A DNA stretch of 64,000 nucleotides from [Clostridium] celerecrescens 18A (GTDB lineage: Bacteria > Bacillota > Clostridia > Lachnospirales > Lachnospiraceae), in assembly GCF_002797975.1 (NCBI RefSeq), contig NZ_PGET01000001.1:4638001-4702000 (forward strand), read 5' to 3'. A program made the position numbers and the translations under genes. The notes under the pieces are model-generated. The model did not search any database and was not told the DNA's origin. It was given only the letters and a program-made list of their open reading frames with translations. Shown in pieces: positions 27,187 through 35,945 of the stretch. The stretch's first letter is position 1; every line of letters starts with the position of its first letter.

Positions 27187-28578
27187 TTGGAGTACATTAT
27201 TGGAATCATTTTATTAATTTCGTTCTTTGGCCTGGCGTATTACTGTATCAAGGGTCATAACCTGATGATCGGCTTCCTGCTGATTACGCTTCTTTGGACC
27301 ATCCTTCCAATCGGAGGAACATTTTTTGCAAGTGAGTCATTCCTGACGTCTAATCCAATCCTGCAGTTTGGAAAAGACAACACACTGATTGCCGCTTTAA
27401 ACAAGATTTATCAATCTGCCCCTGAAGGTTGGGGAACCACTCTGGTTAACGTTTGCTGGGGTGCCTGGTTTGGCCGCGTGCTTATGGATACCGGAATTGC
27501 TTCCACGCTGATCCGTAAGACTGTTGAATTAGGCGGAGATAAGCCATTTGTTACAGTGGCTCTGTTAAACATTGTTACGGCTTTGATCTTCACTGCCATG
27601 ACAGGAGCCGGCCCGGTTATCGCAATCGGCGTTATCGTGCTTCCGATTCTTATGTCTTTGGGTATTCCAAAATCTGTCGCACTGTTTACTTTTATGGGTT
27701 CTGTTGCATCCGGTATTTACTTAAACCCGGTAAACTTTGCACAGTACCGTGCTTTCTTTATTAAACCAGAAGAGATGCCAGAGTTCACCCTCGGCTGGTA
27801 TGCATCACACTGGGGCTATGCTGCCCTGGTTATCATGCTGGTTGCAACAACCGTACTTGCTGCATTCTATTTAAAGCGTGCAAAAACCGTACATGCATGG
27901 GCTGCTCAGACCCGCAGCACAGCATCTGAACAGAAGAATGCTCCTTTTTACACACTGCTTCTTCCTGTTGTACCGGTTGTTCTTAAGATCTGGCTGGATT
28001 TCTCCGTAATCGGCGGTTTTGTAATCGCAGGATTCCTGGCTCTGTTCCTTTGCGGAAGAATGAATGGGACGTTCAAGGAGAACTGCCAGCTTGTTAACAA
28101 GCTGTTCTATGATGGTGTAGTTGATACCGCTCCGCTAGTAGGATTCCTTCTTACTCTTCCTATGTTTAACCAGGTAGCAGCTTATGCTTCTCCTTATTTC
28201 AAGGTGATTTTAGGCAACGTAATGCCAAAGAGTGAGATCGTTGTCTGTATCGTGTTCGCTGTTCTGCTTTGCATGGGATTGTTCCGTGGACCGATGACCC
28301 TGGTTGGATGTGGAGCCGCAACCCTTGGCGTGTTGTCCAATGTTGCTTCCTTTTCTGTACCGTTCTTATATGCGGTATTCGCTATTCCGACAATTACAGT
28401 AAATATCGGAAGCTGTATCACCCAGTCATGGGTTGCATGGGGACTTGCTTATACAAAGGTTGAATCAAGAGATTTTTTAAAGCTATCCATCCCCAACGCA
28501 TATCTTGCCGGCGTGCTGCAGTATGTCGCAACCTTTATTATGTTGGGCGGACTTGGAGCCGCATGGTTCCTTTCATAA
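27187..28578 (+). CDS. Anion transporter of the ion transporter superfamily (CitMHS/DcuC-like)
   Basis: A 463-residue integral membrane protein with about 11-12 TM helices. A repeated Gly-rich element (FTAMTGAGPVIAIGVIVLPIL, and later GLFRGPMTLVGCGAATLGVL) is typical of ion-transporter-superfamily carriers for citrate and other carboxylates. The start is TTG at 27187, seven bases after AGGAGG. Lying between a GntR gene and a hydantoinase-type gene, it probably imports the substrate of that pathway; the substrate itself is inference. Confidence 0.72.
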   Translation: MEYIIGIILLISFFGLAYYCIKGHNLMIGFLLITLLWTILPIGGTFFASESFLTSNPILQFGKDNTLIAALNKIYQSAPEGWGTTLVNVCWGAWFGRVLMDTGIASTLIRKTVELGGDKPFVTVALLNIVTALIFTAMTGAGPVIAIGVIVLPILMSLGIPKSVALFTFMGSVASGIYLNPVNFAQYRAFFIKPEEMPEFTLGWYASHWGYAALVIMLVATTVLAAFYLKRAKTVHAWAAQTRSTASEQKNAPFYTLLLPVVPVVLKIWLDFSVIGGFVIAGFLALFLCGRMNGTFKENCQLVNKLFYDGVVDTAPLVGFLLTLPMFNQVAAYASPYFKVILGNVMPKSEIVVCIVFAVLLCMGLFRGPMTLVGCGAATLGVLSNVASFSVPFLYAVFAIPTITVNIGSCITQSWVAWGLAYTKVESRDFLKLSIPNAYLAGVLQYVATFIMLGGLGAAWFLS

Positions 28579-28638
28579 CAAGCACAGCCTTAATATTGAA
28601 AACCCGAACTCTTCAAACTTAAGAAAGATCACCCATAG

Positions 28639-28674
28639 GTCCGGGCGCGCCTTTGCGCACCCGGACGCTTTTCA
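28639..28674 (+). terminator. Terminator or attenuator between transporter and hyuA-like gene
   Basis: GTCCGGG-GCGC pairs with GCGC-CCCGGAC around CTTT, followed by CTTTTC. It may end the transporter transcript or reduce read-through into the hyuA-like gene. Confidence 0.75.
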
Positions 28675-28786
28675 CAATTCATCTGAATGAGAGAATAAAT
28701 ATTGTTAAAACTAAGGTGCAAACACCTAACAAGTATACCTTTATGCCAGAATGCGTGGCTAGGAAATGGAAAGGAATGGAAAATTA

Positions 28787-30925
28787 ATGGCAGAACGAAT
28801 ACACAGACCGGTTCGTATGGGAATTGACGTAGGCGGTACCTATACCAAATGCGTTGCAATGGATAACGATACCCATGATATTATCGGAAAAAACGAAGTA
28901 AAAACGACACATGACCACAAAGACGGCGTTGCTGCCGGAGTTGTGCAGAGCTTTAAGAACTGCATGAACGAAAATAATATCTCTCCGGAAGATGTGGTTT
29001 TCGTGGCTCACTCCACCACCCAGGCTACCAATGCCTTTATCGAGGGCGATGTGGCAAGCGTCGGAGTCGTAGGAGTAGCAGGGGGTGGTCTTGAGGGCTT
29101 TCTGGCAAAGCGCCAGCTGGCTTTAAAAAACATTGTGCTGGATGAAAAAGTCGGCCGTATGATCAAAGTGTATAATACCTTTATTAAGAAAAAAATGCTG
29201 ACAGAAGATATCATCAATAAGAACATCGATGATCTGCTTGCCCAGGGCTCTCAGGTAATGGTGGCTTCCATGGCCTTTGGCGTGGACAGTATGGGGGAAG
29301 AGCAGATGATCCATGACTGCGCAAAGAAGAAAAATGTGCCTGTAACAATGGCTTCCGATATTACAAAACTTTACGGACTTACCCGCCGTACCCGTACGGC
29401 GGCAATCAATGCCTCCATTCTGCCGAAGATGATGATGACTGCAAATGCAACAGAAACCTCAGTAAAATCTGCGGGCGTCAACGTGCCCTTAATGATTATG
29501 AGAGGTGACGGCGGTGTTATGGAGATCGGTGAAATGAGAAAGCGTCCGATCCTGACTGCACTATCCGGTCCGGCAGCATCGGTTATGGGTTCCCTCATGT
29601 ATCTTCGTGCTTCCAATGCCATCTATTTTGAGGTTGGAGGTACTACCACCAACATCGGGGTCATCAAAAACGGCCGTCCTGGTGTGGATTATGCAAAAAT
29701 CGGGGGTCACGACACCTATATCAACTCTCTGGATGTCCGGATCTTAGGCTGCGCGGGCGGTTCCATGGTCCGTGTCAATGATAAATGTGTGGTAGATGTA
29801 GGCCCTCGTTCCGCTCATATCGCCGGCTGTGAATATGCCTGCTTTATGCCGGAAGATGAGATCGTTGATCCACAGATCGAAATGGTAAGCCCAAAACCAG
29901 GGGATCCGGGTGACTATGTGACCCTGCGGTTAAAGAATGGAAAGCGCATCTGCTTTACCAATACGGATGCTGCAAACGTCCTGGGCTTAATTGATGAAAA
30001 ATATTTTGCCCATGGCAATGCAAATTCCGCCAGAAAGGCCATGCAGCCTGTTGCTGATAAGCTTGGCATAACAGTAGAAGAACTGGCTACCCAGATTCTG
30101 GATAAGGACTTTGAAAAGATCAATGCCTGCATCAACTCTCTGGCTGAAAAGTACAAGTTAGATCATGACAGCATGAAACTGGTTGGCTGCGGCGGCGGTG
30201 CTGCTTCCCTGGTTCCTTACTGCGCCGGCAAGATGGGACTGCAGTACAGCATCCCGGAAAATGCGGAAGTAATTTCTTCCATAGGCGTGGCGCTGTCCAT
30301 GGTTCGTGACGTGGTAGAGCGTGTCATTCCAAACCCAACACAGGAAGACATCCGCGAGCTGAAAAAAGAGGCGGCAGATCTGGCAGTCAGCTCAGGCGCT
30401 TCTCCTGATTCAGTAGAGATCCATATAGAGATCGACAGCCAGACAGGAAAGGTGACGGCCATAGCCACAGGATCCACAGAAGTAAAGACCACAGATCTTT
30501 TAAAGGCCTGCGAGGAGCCGGAGGCTTGCGAGCTTGCTATACAGGATTTCGGTCCCAAGATCTGCAATGTGGAATTGGCTGAGATGACAGACAAGTTTTA
30601 TGTTTATAAAGGAGAAAAAGACGGTAAAACACCTCTGCGTATCGTAGACAGCAAGGGATTCATTAAAGTTCAGTGTTCCGACGGTGTTGTAGAGAAATGT
30701 AAGGCAAAGGATTACGAAGAGGTTGTGGAAAAGCTTTGGAAGGAGAACGCCGTGTTTAAGACGGATACCGTGCTGCGTCCGGATTTCTTTGTATGTTTCG
30801 GACCCAGGGTATGCGACTACAGTGCAGTGGATTTAGAGCAGGTTATGCTTCTTATGAATCTGGACCTAGGTGACCGGGAGCCAGAGGAAGATGTCCTGAT
30901 CATAGCTTCCGTACAGGAGATTTAA
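28787..30925 (+). CDS. Hydantoinase/oxoprolinase family protein (HyuA-like)
   Basis: A 712-residue member of the hydantoinase A/5-oxoprolinase A family, an ATP-dependent amidohydrolase with an ASKHA fold. The N-terminal phosphate loop GIDVGGTYTKCVAMD and the signature stretch VAHSTTQATNAFIEGD are present, as is EVGGTTTNIGVI in the hydantoinase_A core. The C-terminal ~190 residues diverge. No HyuB-type subunit is encoded within the window. The start at 28787 (MAERIHRP) is preferred over an ATG 21 bases upstream, which lies in the ribosome-binding region. Confidence 0.88.
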   Translation: MAERIHRPVRMGIDVGGTYTKCVAMDNDTHDIIGKNEVKTTHDHKDGVAAGVVQSFKNCMNENNISPEDVVFVAHSTTQATNAFIEGDVASVGVVGVAGGGLEGFLAKRQLALKNIVLDEKVGRMIKVYNTFIKKKMLTEDIINKNIDDLLAQGSQVMVASMAFGVDSMGEEQMIHDCAKKKNVPVTMASDITKLYGLTRRTRTAAINASILPKMMMTANATETSVKSAGVNVPLMIMRGDGGVMEIGEMRKRPILTALSGPAASVMGSLMYLRASNAIYFEVGGTTTNIGVIKNGRPGVDYAKIGGHDTYINSLDVRILGCAGGSMVRVNDKCVVDVGPRSAHIAGCEYACFMPEDEIVDPQIEMVSPKPGDPGDYVTLRLKNGKRICFTNTDAANVLGLIDEKYFAHGNANSARKAMQPVADKLGITVEELATQILDKDFEKINACINSLAEKYKLDHDSMKLVGCGGGAASLVPYCAGKMGLQYSIPENAEVISSIGVALSMVRDVVERVIPNPTQEDIRELKKEAADLAVSSGASPDSVEIHIEIDSQTGKVTAIATGSTEVKTTDLLKACEEPEACELAIQDFGPKICNVELAEMTDKFYVYKGEKDGKTPLRIVDSKGFIKVQCSDGVVEKCKAKDYEEVVEKLWKENAVFKTDTVLRPDFFVCFGPRVCDYSAVDLEQVMLLMNLDLGDREPEEDVLIIASVQEI

Positions 30926-30931
30926 TCGATT

Positions 30932-31708
30932 ATGAAGAAGGAAGAGTTTCGGAATGCCCTAAAGCCCATTACAGATGGACTTTTCGGAAAGCAGAGGACA
31001 AGCGTGTATGAGCGCCCCCACTTTGACGTACGTCCAATCGAAGACATGGTAAATGACTTAGCGGAAATTGAACCGGTGGAATGGTATTCCTATGCATTTT
31101 CCAGAGAGCCTTTAAATGGAAGGTTTAACGAGGAGCAGCGAAAGGAATGGATGGAGAAAAGTCTGGCCTGCGGCAAAGAATATGCTCATAAGGTTTGTGA
31201 AAAGTACCAGACCAGGGATCCTAAGAAGCTGGCACAAGCCATGGGAATGGATATCTCCTTTCCGGAATACCCGGATAAAACCGACCGGGTGCTATTCGCT
31301 GAATACCGGGTACCTAATAAAATCTGCATCTATATGGATGCAGTGAAAAAAGGGGAGAAGCTCTTTGGAAGGCTGGGGATTTCAGAATTGTTAGCAGAGG
31401 GGCTTGATATCAGCCGCCTTCTGCTGGCCCACGAGCTTTTTCATTTCGTGGAAGAGCAGTACAAACATGAAATTTTCACGAAGACAAAGAAGGTCAGACT
31501 GTGGTCCCTTGGTTTTCTTCATAACGATTCTAATGTGATCGCCTTCAGCGAAATTGCGGCAATGGGGTTTGCCCAGGAGATCATGGGAATCACCTATTCC
31601 CCCTATATAATGGATGTATTTTTGGTATATGGCTATTCACCGGAAGAAGCCAGCGGACTTTACGAGGAGATGATGGTCTGCGCGGGGAGAACGCCGCGGA
31701 CCGCCTAA
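30932..31708 (+). CDS. Unassigned protein with HExxH motif
   Basis: A 258-residue soluble protein that I do not recognise. It contains LLAHELFHFVEEQ (His167, Glu168, His171), the zinc-binding motif of many metallopeptidases, and a possible third ligand Glu207 in AFSEIAAMGFAQEI. The C-terminal half is strongly helical. It lies six bases after the hyuA-like stop and 17 bases before the dehydrogenase gene, so it belongs to the same operon. A peptidase or amidase on a pathway intermediate is possible; no function is claimed. Confidence 0.7.
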   Translation: MKKEEFRNALKPITDGLFGKQRTSVYERPHFDVRPIEDMVNDLAEIEPVEWYSYAFSREPLNGRFNEEQRKEWMEKSLACGKEYAHKVCEKYQTRDPKKLAQAMGMDISFPEYPDKTDRVLFAEYRVPNKICIYMDAVKKGEKLFGRLGISELLAEGLDISRLLLAHELFHFVEEQYKHEIFTKTKKVRLWSLGFLHNDSNVIAFSEIAAMGFAQEIMGITYSPYIMDVFLVYGYSPEEASGLYEEMMVCAGRTPRTA

Positions 31709-31725
31709 GAGAAAGAGGAGAAGAT

Positions 31726-32775
31726 ATGAGTTTAAAAATTCCATATGAGGCAGTAAAAGAAACAATTAAAAAAGCGTTGTTAAATGCAGGTCTTACCATG
31801 GAACAGGCTGAGGTCTGTGCAACCATCCATGCCCAGTCCAGTGCCGATGGAGTAGAGAGCCATGGATTAAACCGTGTTCCGCGTTTTGTAGAATATGTGC
31901 AGAAGGGCTGGGTGGACCCAAAGGGACAGCCGGAGCTTATAGGGGCCAGAGGAGCCGTTGAGAATTACGACGGACATTTAGGAATCGGTATTACCAATGC
32001 AATGTTTTGTGCAGACCGGGCCATGGAGCTTGCCAAGGAACATGGGATCGGATGCGTTGCCTTGAGAAATACGACACACTGGATGCGTGGCGGCACCTAT
32101 GCATGGAGAATGGCGGAAGCCGGCTTCATGGGTATGAGCTGGATCAACACGGAGAGCTGTATGCCTTTGTGGGGCAGTGATGAGCCGGGCGTAGGAAATA
32201 ACCCGTTCTGCATTGCCATTCCAAGAGTGGATGGCCCGATTGTTCTTGATATGGCGATGAGCCAGTATGCTTATGGAAAGCTTGGAGTTTACCGTCTGGC
32301 AGACAAAAAGCTTCCATTCCCCGGAGGCTTTGATAAAGACGGAAACTTAACGGATGATCCGGGAGCCATTGAGGAAAGCCGAAGGATCCTTCCCACCGGA
32401 TACTGGAAGGGAAGCGGTATGGCCATTGCGTTAGATCTGGCAGCAGCTCTCATGGCAAACGGTAACAGCGGTTTTGATATGGATGAAGAAGGAAGAGGAA
32501 GCTGCACTGGCTGCTGTCAGATTTTCATTGCTTATGATCCATATCTTTTCGGAACAAAGGAAGAAATCCAGGAAATGCTTAACCGGCGTGTTGCTGCGGC
32601 GGATGCAAGTCATCCGGAGCGGGAAGGCGGCCAGGTTACCTGTCCGGGAGAACGCACCATCACCACCAGGGAACGCAGCATGAAGGATGGCGTATCCGTG
32701 GATGAGACTGTCTGGGACCAGGTAGTTGCCATTTCAGAAGGCGATTTATATACAAAAGATATTGCAAGCAAATAA
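31726..32775 (+). CDS. Ldh-family NAD(P)-dependent dehydrogenase (DlgD/YiaK-like)
   Basis: A 349-residue member of the malate/L-lactate/ureidoglycolate dehydrogenase family. The blocks GVESHGLNRVPRFV, LRNTTHWMRGGTYAWRM and GVGNNPFCIAIPR fit 3-dehydro-L-gulonate 2-dehydrogenase (YiaK/DlgD) best. The catalytic His lies in NTTHWMRGG. The next gene is YiaL-like, as in the E. coli yia operon, which supports the sugar-acid reading. Ureidoglycolate dehydrogenase is the main alternative given the nearby hyuA homologue. AGAGGAG precedes the ATG. Confidence 0.82.
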   Translation: MSLKIPYEAVKETIKKALLNAGLTMEQAEVCATIHAQSSADGVESHGLNRVPRFVEYVQKGWVDPKGQPELIGARGAVENYDGHLGIGITNAMFCADRAMELAKEHGIGCVALRNTTHWMRGGTYAWRMAEAGFMGMSWINTESCMPLWGSDEPGVGNNPFCIAIPRVDGPIVLDMAMSQYAYGKLGVYRLADKKLPFPGGFDKDGNLTDDPGAIEESRRILPTGYWKGSGMAIALDLAAALMANGNSGFDMDEEGRGSCTGCCQIFIAYDPYLFGTKEEIQEMLNRRVAAADASHPEREGGQVTCPGERTITTRERSMKDGVSVDETVWDQVVAISEGDLYTKDIASK

Positions 32776-32816
32776 AAAGGGACTGTTCCCCATGGGGAGC
32801 AGAAGGGAGAAAACTT

Positions 32817-33269
32817 ATGCTTTTTTCTAATATTTCAGTTGCAGAAACATACGATTATCTGGAAGATAAATTCCGGGCAGCCTATGAGTGGCTGAGAGAA
32901 ACGGATATCCGTTCTTTACCGGTAGGAAGCTATGAGATCAAGGGAGATATGGTGGTGGCAAATGTACAGGAATACACCACTTTTCCTGCAGAGCAGGGAT
33001 CCTTTGAGACCCATGAGAAATATTTTGATATTCAGTACATGGTTTCCGGAAGGGAACAGTTCGGCGTCTGCAAAAGAGACGGCTTAAAGGTGAAGGAACG
33101 GATTGAGGAAAACGATGTGATCTTCTATGAAGAACCGGAGTTTAGCGGAAGCGTTCTGCTGGAAGAAGGAGATTTAATCATTGTGGCTCCTGAAGATGCC
33201 CATAAGCCCCGCTGCGCGGCAGGAAAGCCCTGTGATGTAAAGAAGGTCGTAGTAAAGATCGCCCTCTAA
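32817..33269 (+). CDS. YhcH/YjgK/YiaL family protein
   Basis: A 150-residue cupin-like protein with the family pattern EYTTFPAEQGSFETHEKYFDIQYMVSG and APEDAHKPRC, where His and Glu residues can bind a metal. These proteins accompany sugar-acid and sialic-acid pathways; YiaL and NanQ are relatives, the latter reported as a sugar anomerase. Last gene of the hyuA-like operon. Confidence 0.85.
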   Translation: MLFSNISVAETYDYLEDKFRAAYEWLRETDIRSLPVGSYEIKGDMVVANVQEYTTFPAEQGSFETHEKYFDIQYMVSGREQFGVCKRDGLKVKERIEENDVIFYEEPEFSGSVLLEEGDLIIVAPEDAHKPRCAAGKPCDVKKVVVKIAL

Positions 33270-33312
33270 AAAGATCTGTCCGGCCTATCGTAATTCCAGG
33301 CCGGACAGAGAA
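33270..33312 (-). terminator. Terminator for the minus-strand GntR gene
   Basis: CTGTCCGGCCT (33276-33286) pairs with AGGCCGGACAG (33298-33308). Read on the minus strand it is followed by ATCTTTTT, so it suits the GntR gene. It may also slow transcripts coming from the YiaL-like gene. Confidence 0.75.
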
Positions 33313-33314
33313 CG

Positions 33315-33962
33315 TTAAATGATATTCATGGTCAAAGGCATCATAAGGTGGGTGATCAGGACCTGATAGGCCTGGAGGCTATCCTCTTTTTTCAGATGCT
33401 GGTAAAAGGTTAAATGTTCTTCGTAGGTTGCCTGTGCACGGCCGGTGACGGTCAGAGCATTGGCAGTGGTCAGATGTATGGTATAAAGAAGGCGCTGGAA
33501 CAGATGGTCAAATTCGCTGTTCTCAGCGAAATGGACTAAAAGCATATGGAACTGATGGTCTTCTTCTGTAAAGGAATCCGGGAAATTCTTTGCGGAGAGA
33601 GCGGTTTTCTGCCTGGCAAGGGATTCTTCCATATCCTTTAAAAGCTTGTGAAGCCGTTTTTTATCCTCGCAGCCTGCGGCCAGATGGACACAAAAGCCCT
33701 CAATGGCGCAGCGGACCTGGATGGATTCCCGCATGGTCTCCTTGTCCAGACGCCGGATCATGAAACCGCGGCTTGGAATGATGGTAATATAACCTTCCTG
33801 AGAGAGATACTGAAGTGCCTCACGCAGAGGGGTCCGGGAAATACCCAGCTCCTTTGCCAGTCTGGTTTCCGAGTATAAAACCTCTGAGTCCAGGGATTTG
33901 GAAAGGATCTGTTCTTTAATTGTATGATAAGCCTGATATTGCAGGGAACCGGTATCGTTCAT
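33315..33962 (-). CDS. GntR family regulator (FCD type)
   Basis: A 215-residue regulator with an N-terminal winged helix (YHTIKEQILSKSLDSEVLYSETRLAKELGISRTPLREAL) and a C-terminal helical FCD domain. It is divergent from the cyclase-family gene. The intergenic region carries overlapping GGTATACC repeats inside a sigma-A promoter, a typical GntR operator arrangement, so it probably represses the 34.1-37.9 kb genes until an intermediate binds. Confidence 0.88.
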   Translation of the reverse strand: MNDTGSLQYQAYHTIKEQILSKSLDSEVLYSETRLAKELGISRTPLREALQYLSQEGYITIIPSRGFMIRRLDKETMRESIQVRCAIEGFCVHLAAGCEDKKRLHKLLKDMEESLARQKTALSAKNFPDSFTEEDHQFHMLLVHFAENSEFDHLFQRLLYTIHLTTANALTVTGRAQATYEEHLTFYQHLKKEDSLQAYQVLITHLMMPLTMNII

Positions 33963-34066
33963 GAAAGACTCCTGTCGTTTTTGGAAATACCAGACAGCCT
34001 TGTCTGGCTATAAGTGTTACGGAAATTATCATACCCGAAAAGATCCATGAAGTCAATAAAAAAAGA

Positions 34067-34096
34067 TTGACCGGTATACCGGTATACTGGTATAAT
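34067..34096 (+). promoter_or_regulatory. Promoter with overlapping GntR-type operator
   Basis: TTGACC at 34067-34072 and TATAAT at 34091-34096 with an 18-base spacer. The spacer is built of GGTATACC and GGTATACTGGTATA, an iterated palindrome that a GntR/FCD dimer could occupy to block RNA polymerase. It drives the cyclase-family gene, 46 bases downstream. Confidence 0.7.
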
Positions 34097-34141
34097 AAAT
34101 AGAGAAAGAAAAAACTATTTTTAACACAGGAGGTACTAACA

Positions 34142-34831
34142 ATGAGCGCATATGAACTGGGAAATGGGTTAAGAGTCATTGATTTAACAAAGCAGCTGGA
34201 TCCGGAAACTGAGACAAGACGGTGCCATTTATTCCGTTTTAACACAGGCGGTCCTATTCCGGATTTCCACACCATTATGGACTTAACCAGCCATTTAGGC
34301 ACTCATGTGGAATGTCCATATCACCACAACGATAACTGGACAGACGTACAGGGTCTGCCTATCAGCACCTTCATGGGCCGTGCGATCCTTGTAAACATCG
34401 ATCATATGGAGCCTAACGGCAAGATTAAGGGAGAAGATTTAGAAAAAGCCTGCGGCGACCGCATCAAAGAAGGAGATATCGTTATCCTGGATTCCCCACG
34501 CAAGCTTCCCCCATTCACTCCTGCTTCTAATACGAAAGAGGATAAGCGCCTTTTCATCTGCCGTGAGACTGCAGAGTGGTTAAAGGAGAAGAAAGTAAAA
34601 TGCGTTGGCTTTGGCGACGGCGTTTCCATTGAGAGCAACAACGAGGATGTATGCGCATTCCACGATGTTTTGATGGAGGTTGATGTAGTATTCTTAGAGG
34701 TATTAAAGAATTTAGAAGAGCTGACCACTGACACTTTCTTCATGTCCTACGCTCCGATTCCGATCAAAGGACTGGATTCCTGCCCGATCCGCGCATATGC
34801 CATCGAGGGAATTGCGGAATTTTCGAAATAA
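34142..34831 (+). CDS. Cyclase family protein (kynurenine formamidase-like fold)
   Basis: A 229-residue metal-dependent hydrolase of the cyclase family (PF04199). The metal site HLGTHVECPYHH corresponds to the family motif HxGTHxDxPxH, here with Glu-Cys in place of x-Asp. A downstream His (CAFHDVLME) is the likely further ligand or catalytic residue. Members hydrolyse N-formyl or cyclic amide and lactone substrates. First gene of a probable four-gene unit under the adjacent GntR operator. Confidence 0.83.
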   Translation: MSAYELGNGLRVIDLTKQLDPETETRRCHLFRFNTGGPIPDFHTIMDLTSHLGTHVECPYHHNDNWTDVQGLPISTFMGRAILVNIDHMEPNGKIKGEDLEKACGDRIKEGDIVILDSPRKLPPFTPASNTKEDKRLFICRETAEWLKEKKVKCVGFGDGVSIESNNEDVCAFHDVLMEVDVVFLEVLKNLEELTTDTFFMSYAPIPIKGLDSCPIRAYAIEGIAEFSK

Positions 34832-34846
34832 TAGAGGGTGATATTT

Positions 34847-35761
34847 ATGAAGATTGCTGTTATAGGGGCAGGGGCAATGGGTTCCATCTATGGTTCCCAT
34901 TTGTCCTTGAACAATGAAGTATATATGGTAGATACGGCGCCTGCAGTTGTGGAGCACATCCAAAAGGAAGGGATCAAGGTTCTGGAAGATAACGAGGAGC
35001 ATATTTACCGTCCCAATGCTGTTGCTTCCACAGAAGGTATGGAGCCTGTGGACCTTGTCATTCTGTTCGTTAAATCCTTATATTCCAAAGCAGCACTGGA
35101 TGCAAACAGAAGCCTGCTCGGCCCTGGAACCTACTTGATGACCTTGCAGAATGGTTCCGGCCATGAGGATATCCTGGAGGAGTTTGTTTCCAGGGATCAT
35201 ATGGTTATCGGTACCACAGACGACAACGGCGCAGTTTTGGGACTTGGCTATGTGAAACGAGGCGGTACAGGCAATACCAACGTAGGCATGCTGGCAGAAG
35301 ATAAAGAGCAGTTCCTTCCAAGGCTGAAAGAAGCTTTTGAATGCTGCGGCTTTCGGGTAAATGTCCATTCCAATATCCAGCAGCTTATTTGGAACAAGCT
35401 TTTTACTAATGTATCATTAAGTGCGGTCACAGGCATACTTCAGGTGGATATTGGGTATATCGCATCCAATGAGCATGCCTTTAATATGACGGTCCGCCTG
35501 ATTAAAGAGGCGGCTTCCGTGGCCCGTGGTCTGGGCCTACATGCGGATGACGATGAGATCATAGAAAAGGTGAAGAAAACCTCGGAGATGTCTCCAAACG
35601 GCTGCACCTCCATCCGTGCAGATCTGCAAAATGGACGGAAAACAGAAGTAGATACGATCAGCGGTTCCGTAGTAAGGGCTGCAAAGAAATGCGGCATTCC
35701 GGTACCAACCCATGAGTTCCTGGTGGAAATGGTACACGCTATGGAAGACAAAAGCCGGTAA
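34847..35761 (+). CDS. Ketopantoate reductase family protein
   Basis: A 304-residue NADPH-dependent 2-dehydropantoate 2-reductase-like protein. The N-terminal Rossmann motif is KIAVIGAGAMGSIYG; the family Lys and Asn are in LIWNKLFTNVSLS, followed by the ApbA C-terminal helices (SIRADLQNGRKTEVDTISG). The start at 34847 follows GAGGG; an in-frame GTG three codons earlier overlaps it. In this catabolic cluster it more likely reduces a 2-oxo acid than makes pantoate. Confidence 0.85.
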   Translation: MKIAVIGAGAMGSIYGSHLSLNNEVYMVDTAPAVVEHIQKEGIKVLEDNEEHIYRPNAVASTEGMEPVDLVILFVKSLYSKAALDANRSLLGPGTYLMTLQNGSGHEDILEEFVSRDHMVIGTTDDNGAVLGLGYVKRGGTGNTNVGMLAEDKEQFLPRLKEAFECCGFRVNVHSNIQQLIWNKLFTNVSLSAVTGILQVDIGYIASNEHAFNMTVRLIKEAASVARGLGLHADDDEIIEKVKKTSEMSPNGCTSIRADLQNGRKTEVDTISGSVVRAAKKCGIPVPTHEFLVEMVHAMEDKSR

Positions 35762-35773
35762 CAGGATATAGAA

Positions 35774-35826
35774 AGAGGCTGGTTTTCCGCCGCAGGGTGT
35801 ATGCGCTGCCGGAAACCGGCCTCTTA
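35774..35826 (+). terminator. Intra-operon hairpin after the reductase gene
   Basis: GAGGCTGGTTTTCCG pairs imperfectly with CGGAAACCGGCCTC, followed by a weak TTAATCTTTT. It may lower read-through to the aldolase gene; 120 bases of gene-free sequence follow. Confidence 0.5.
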
Positions 35827-35945
35827 ATCTTTTATCTTCGTAAAGGCAACGGGCCAAGGTCAAGCTTGCTTGATTTTGACGACTGAGAGAAGGGGTCTTA
35901 TACATGTAAAGGGGAAAAGTCAAATGAGAAGGGGGATTACAAATC

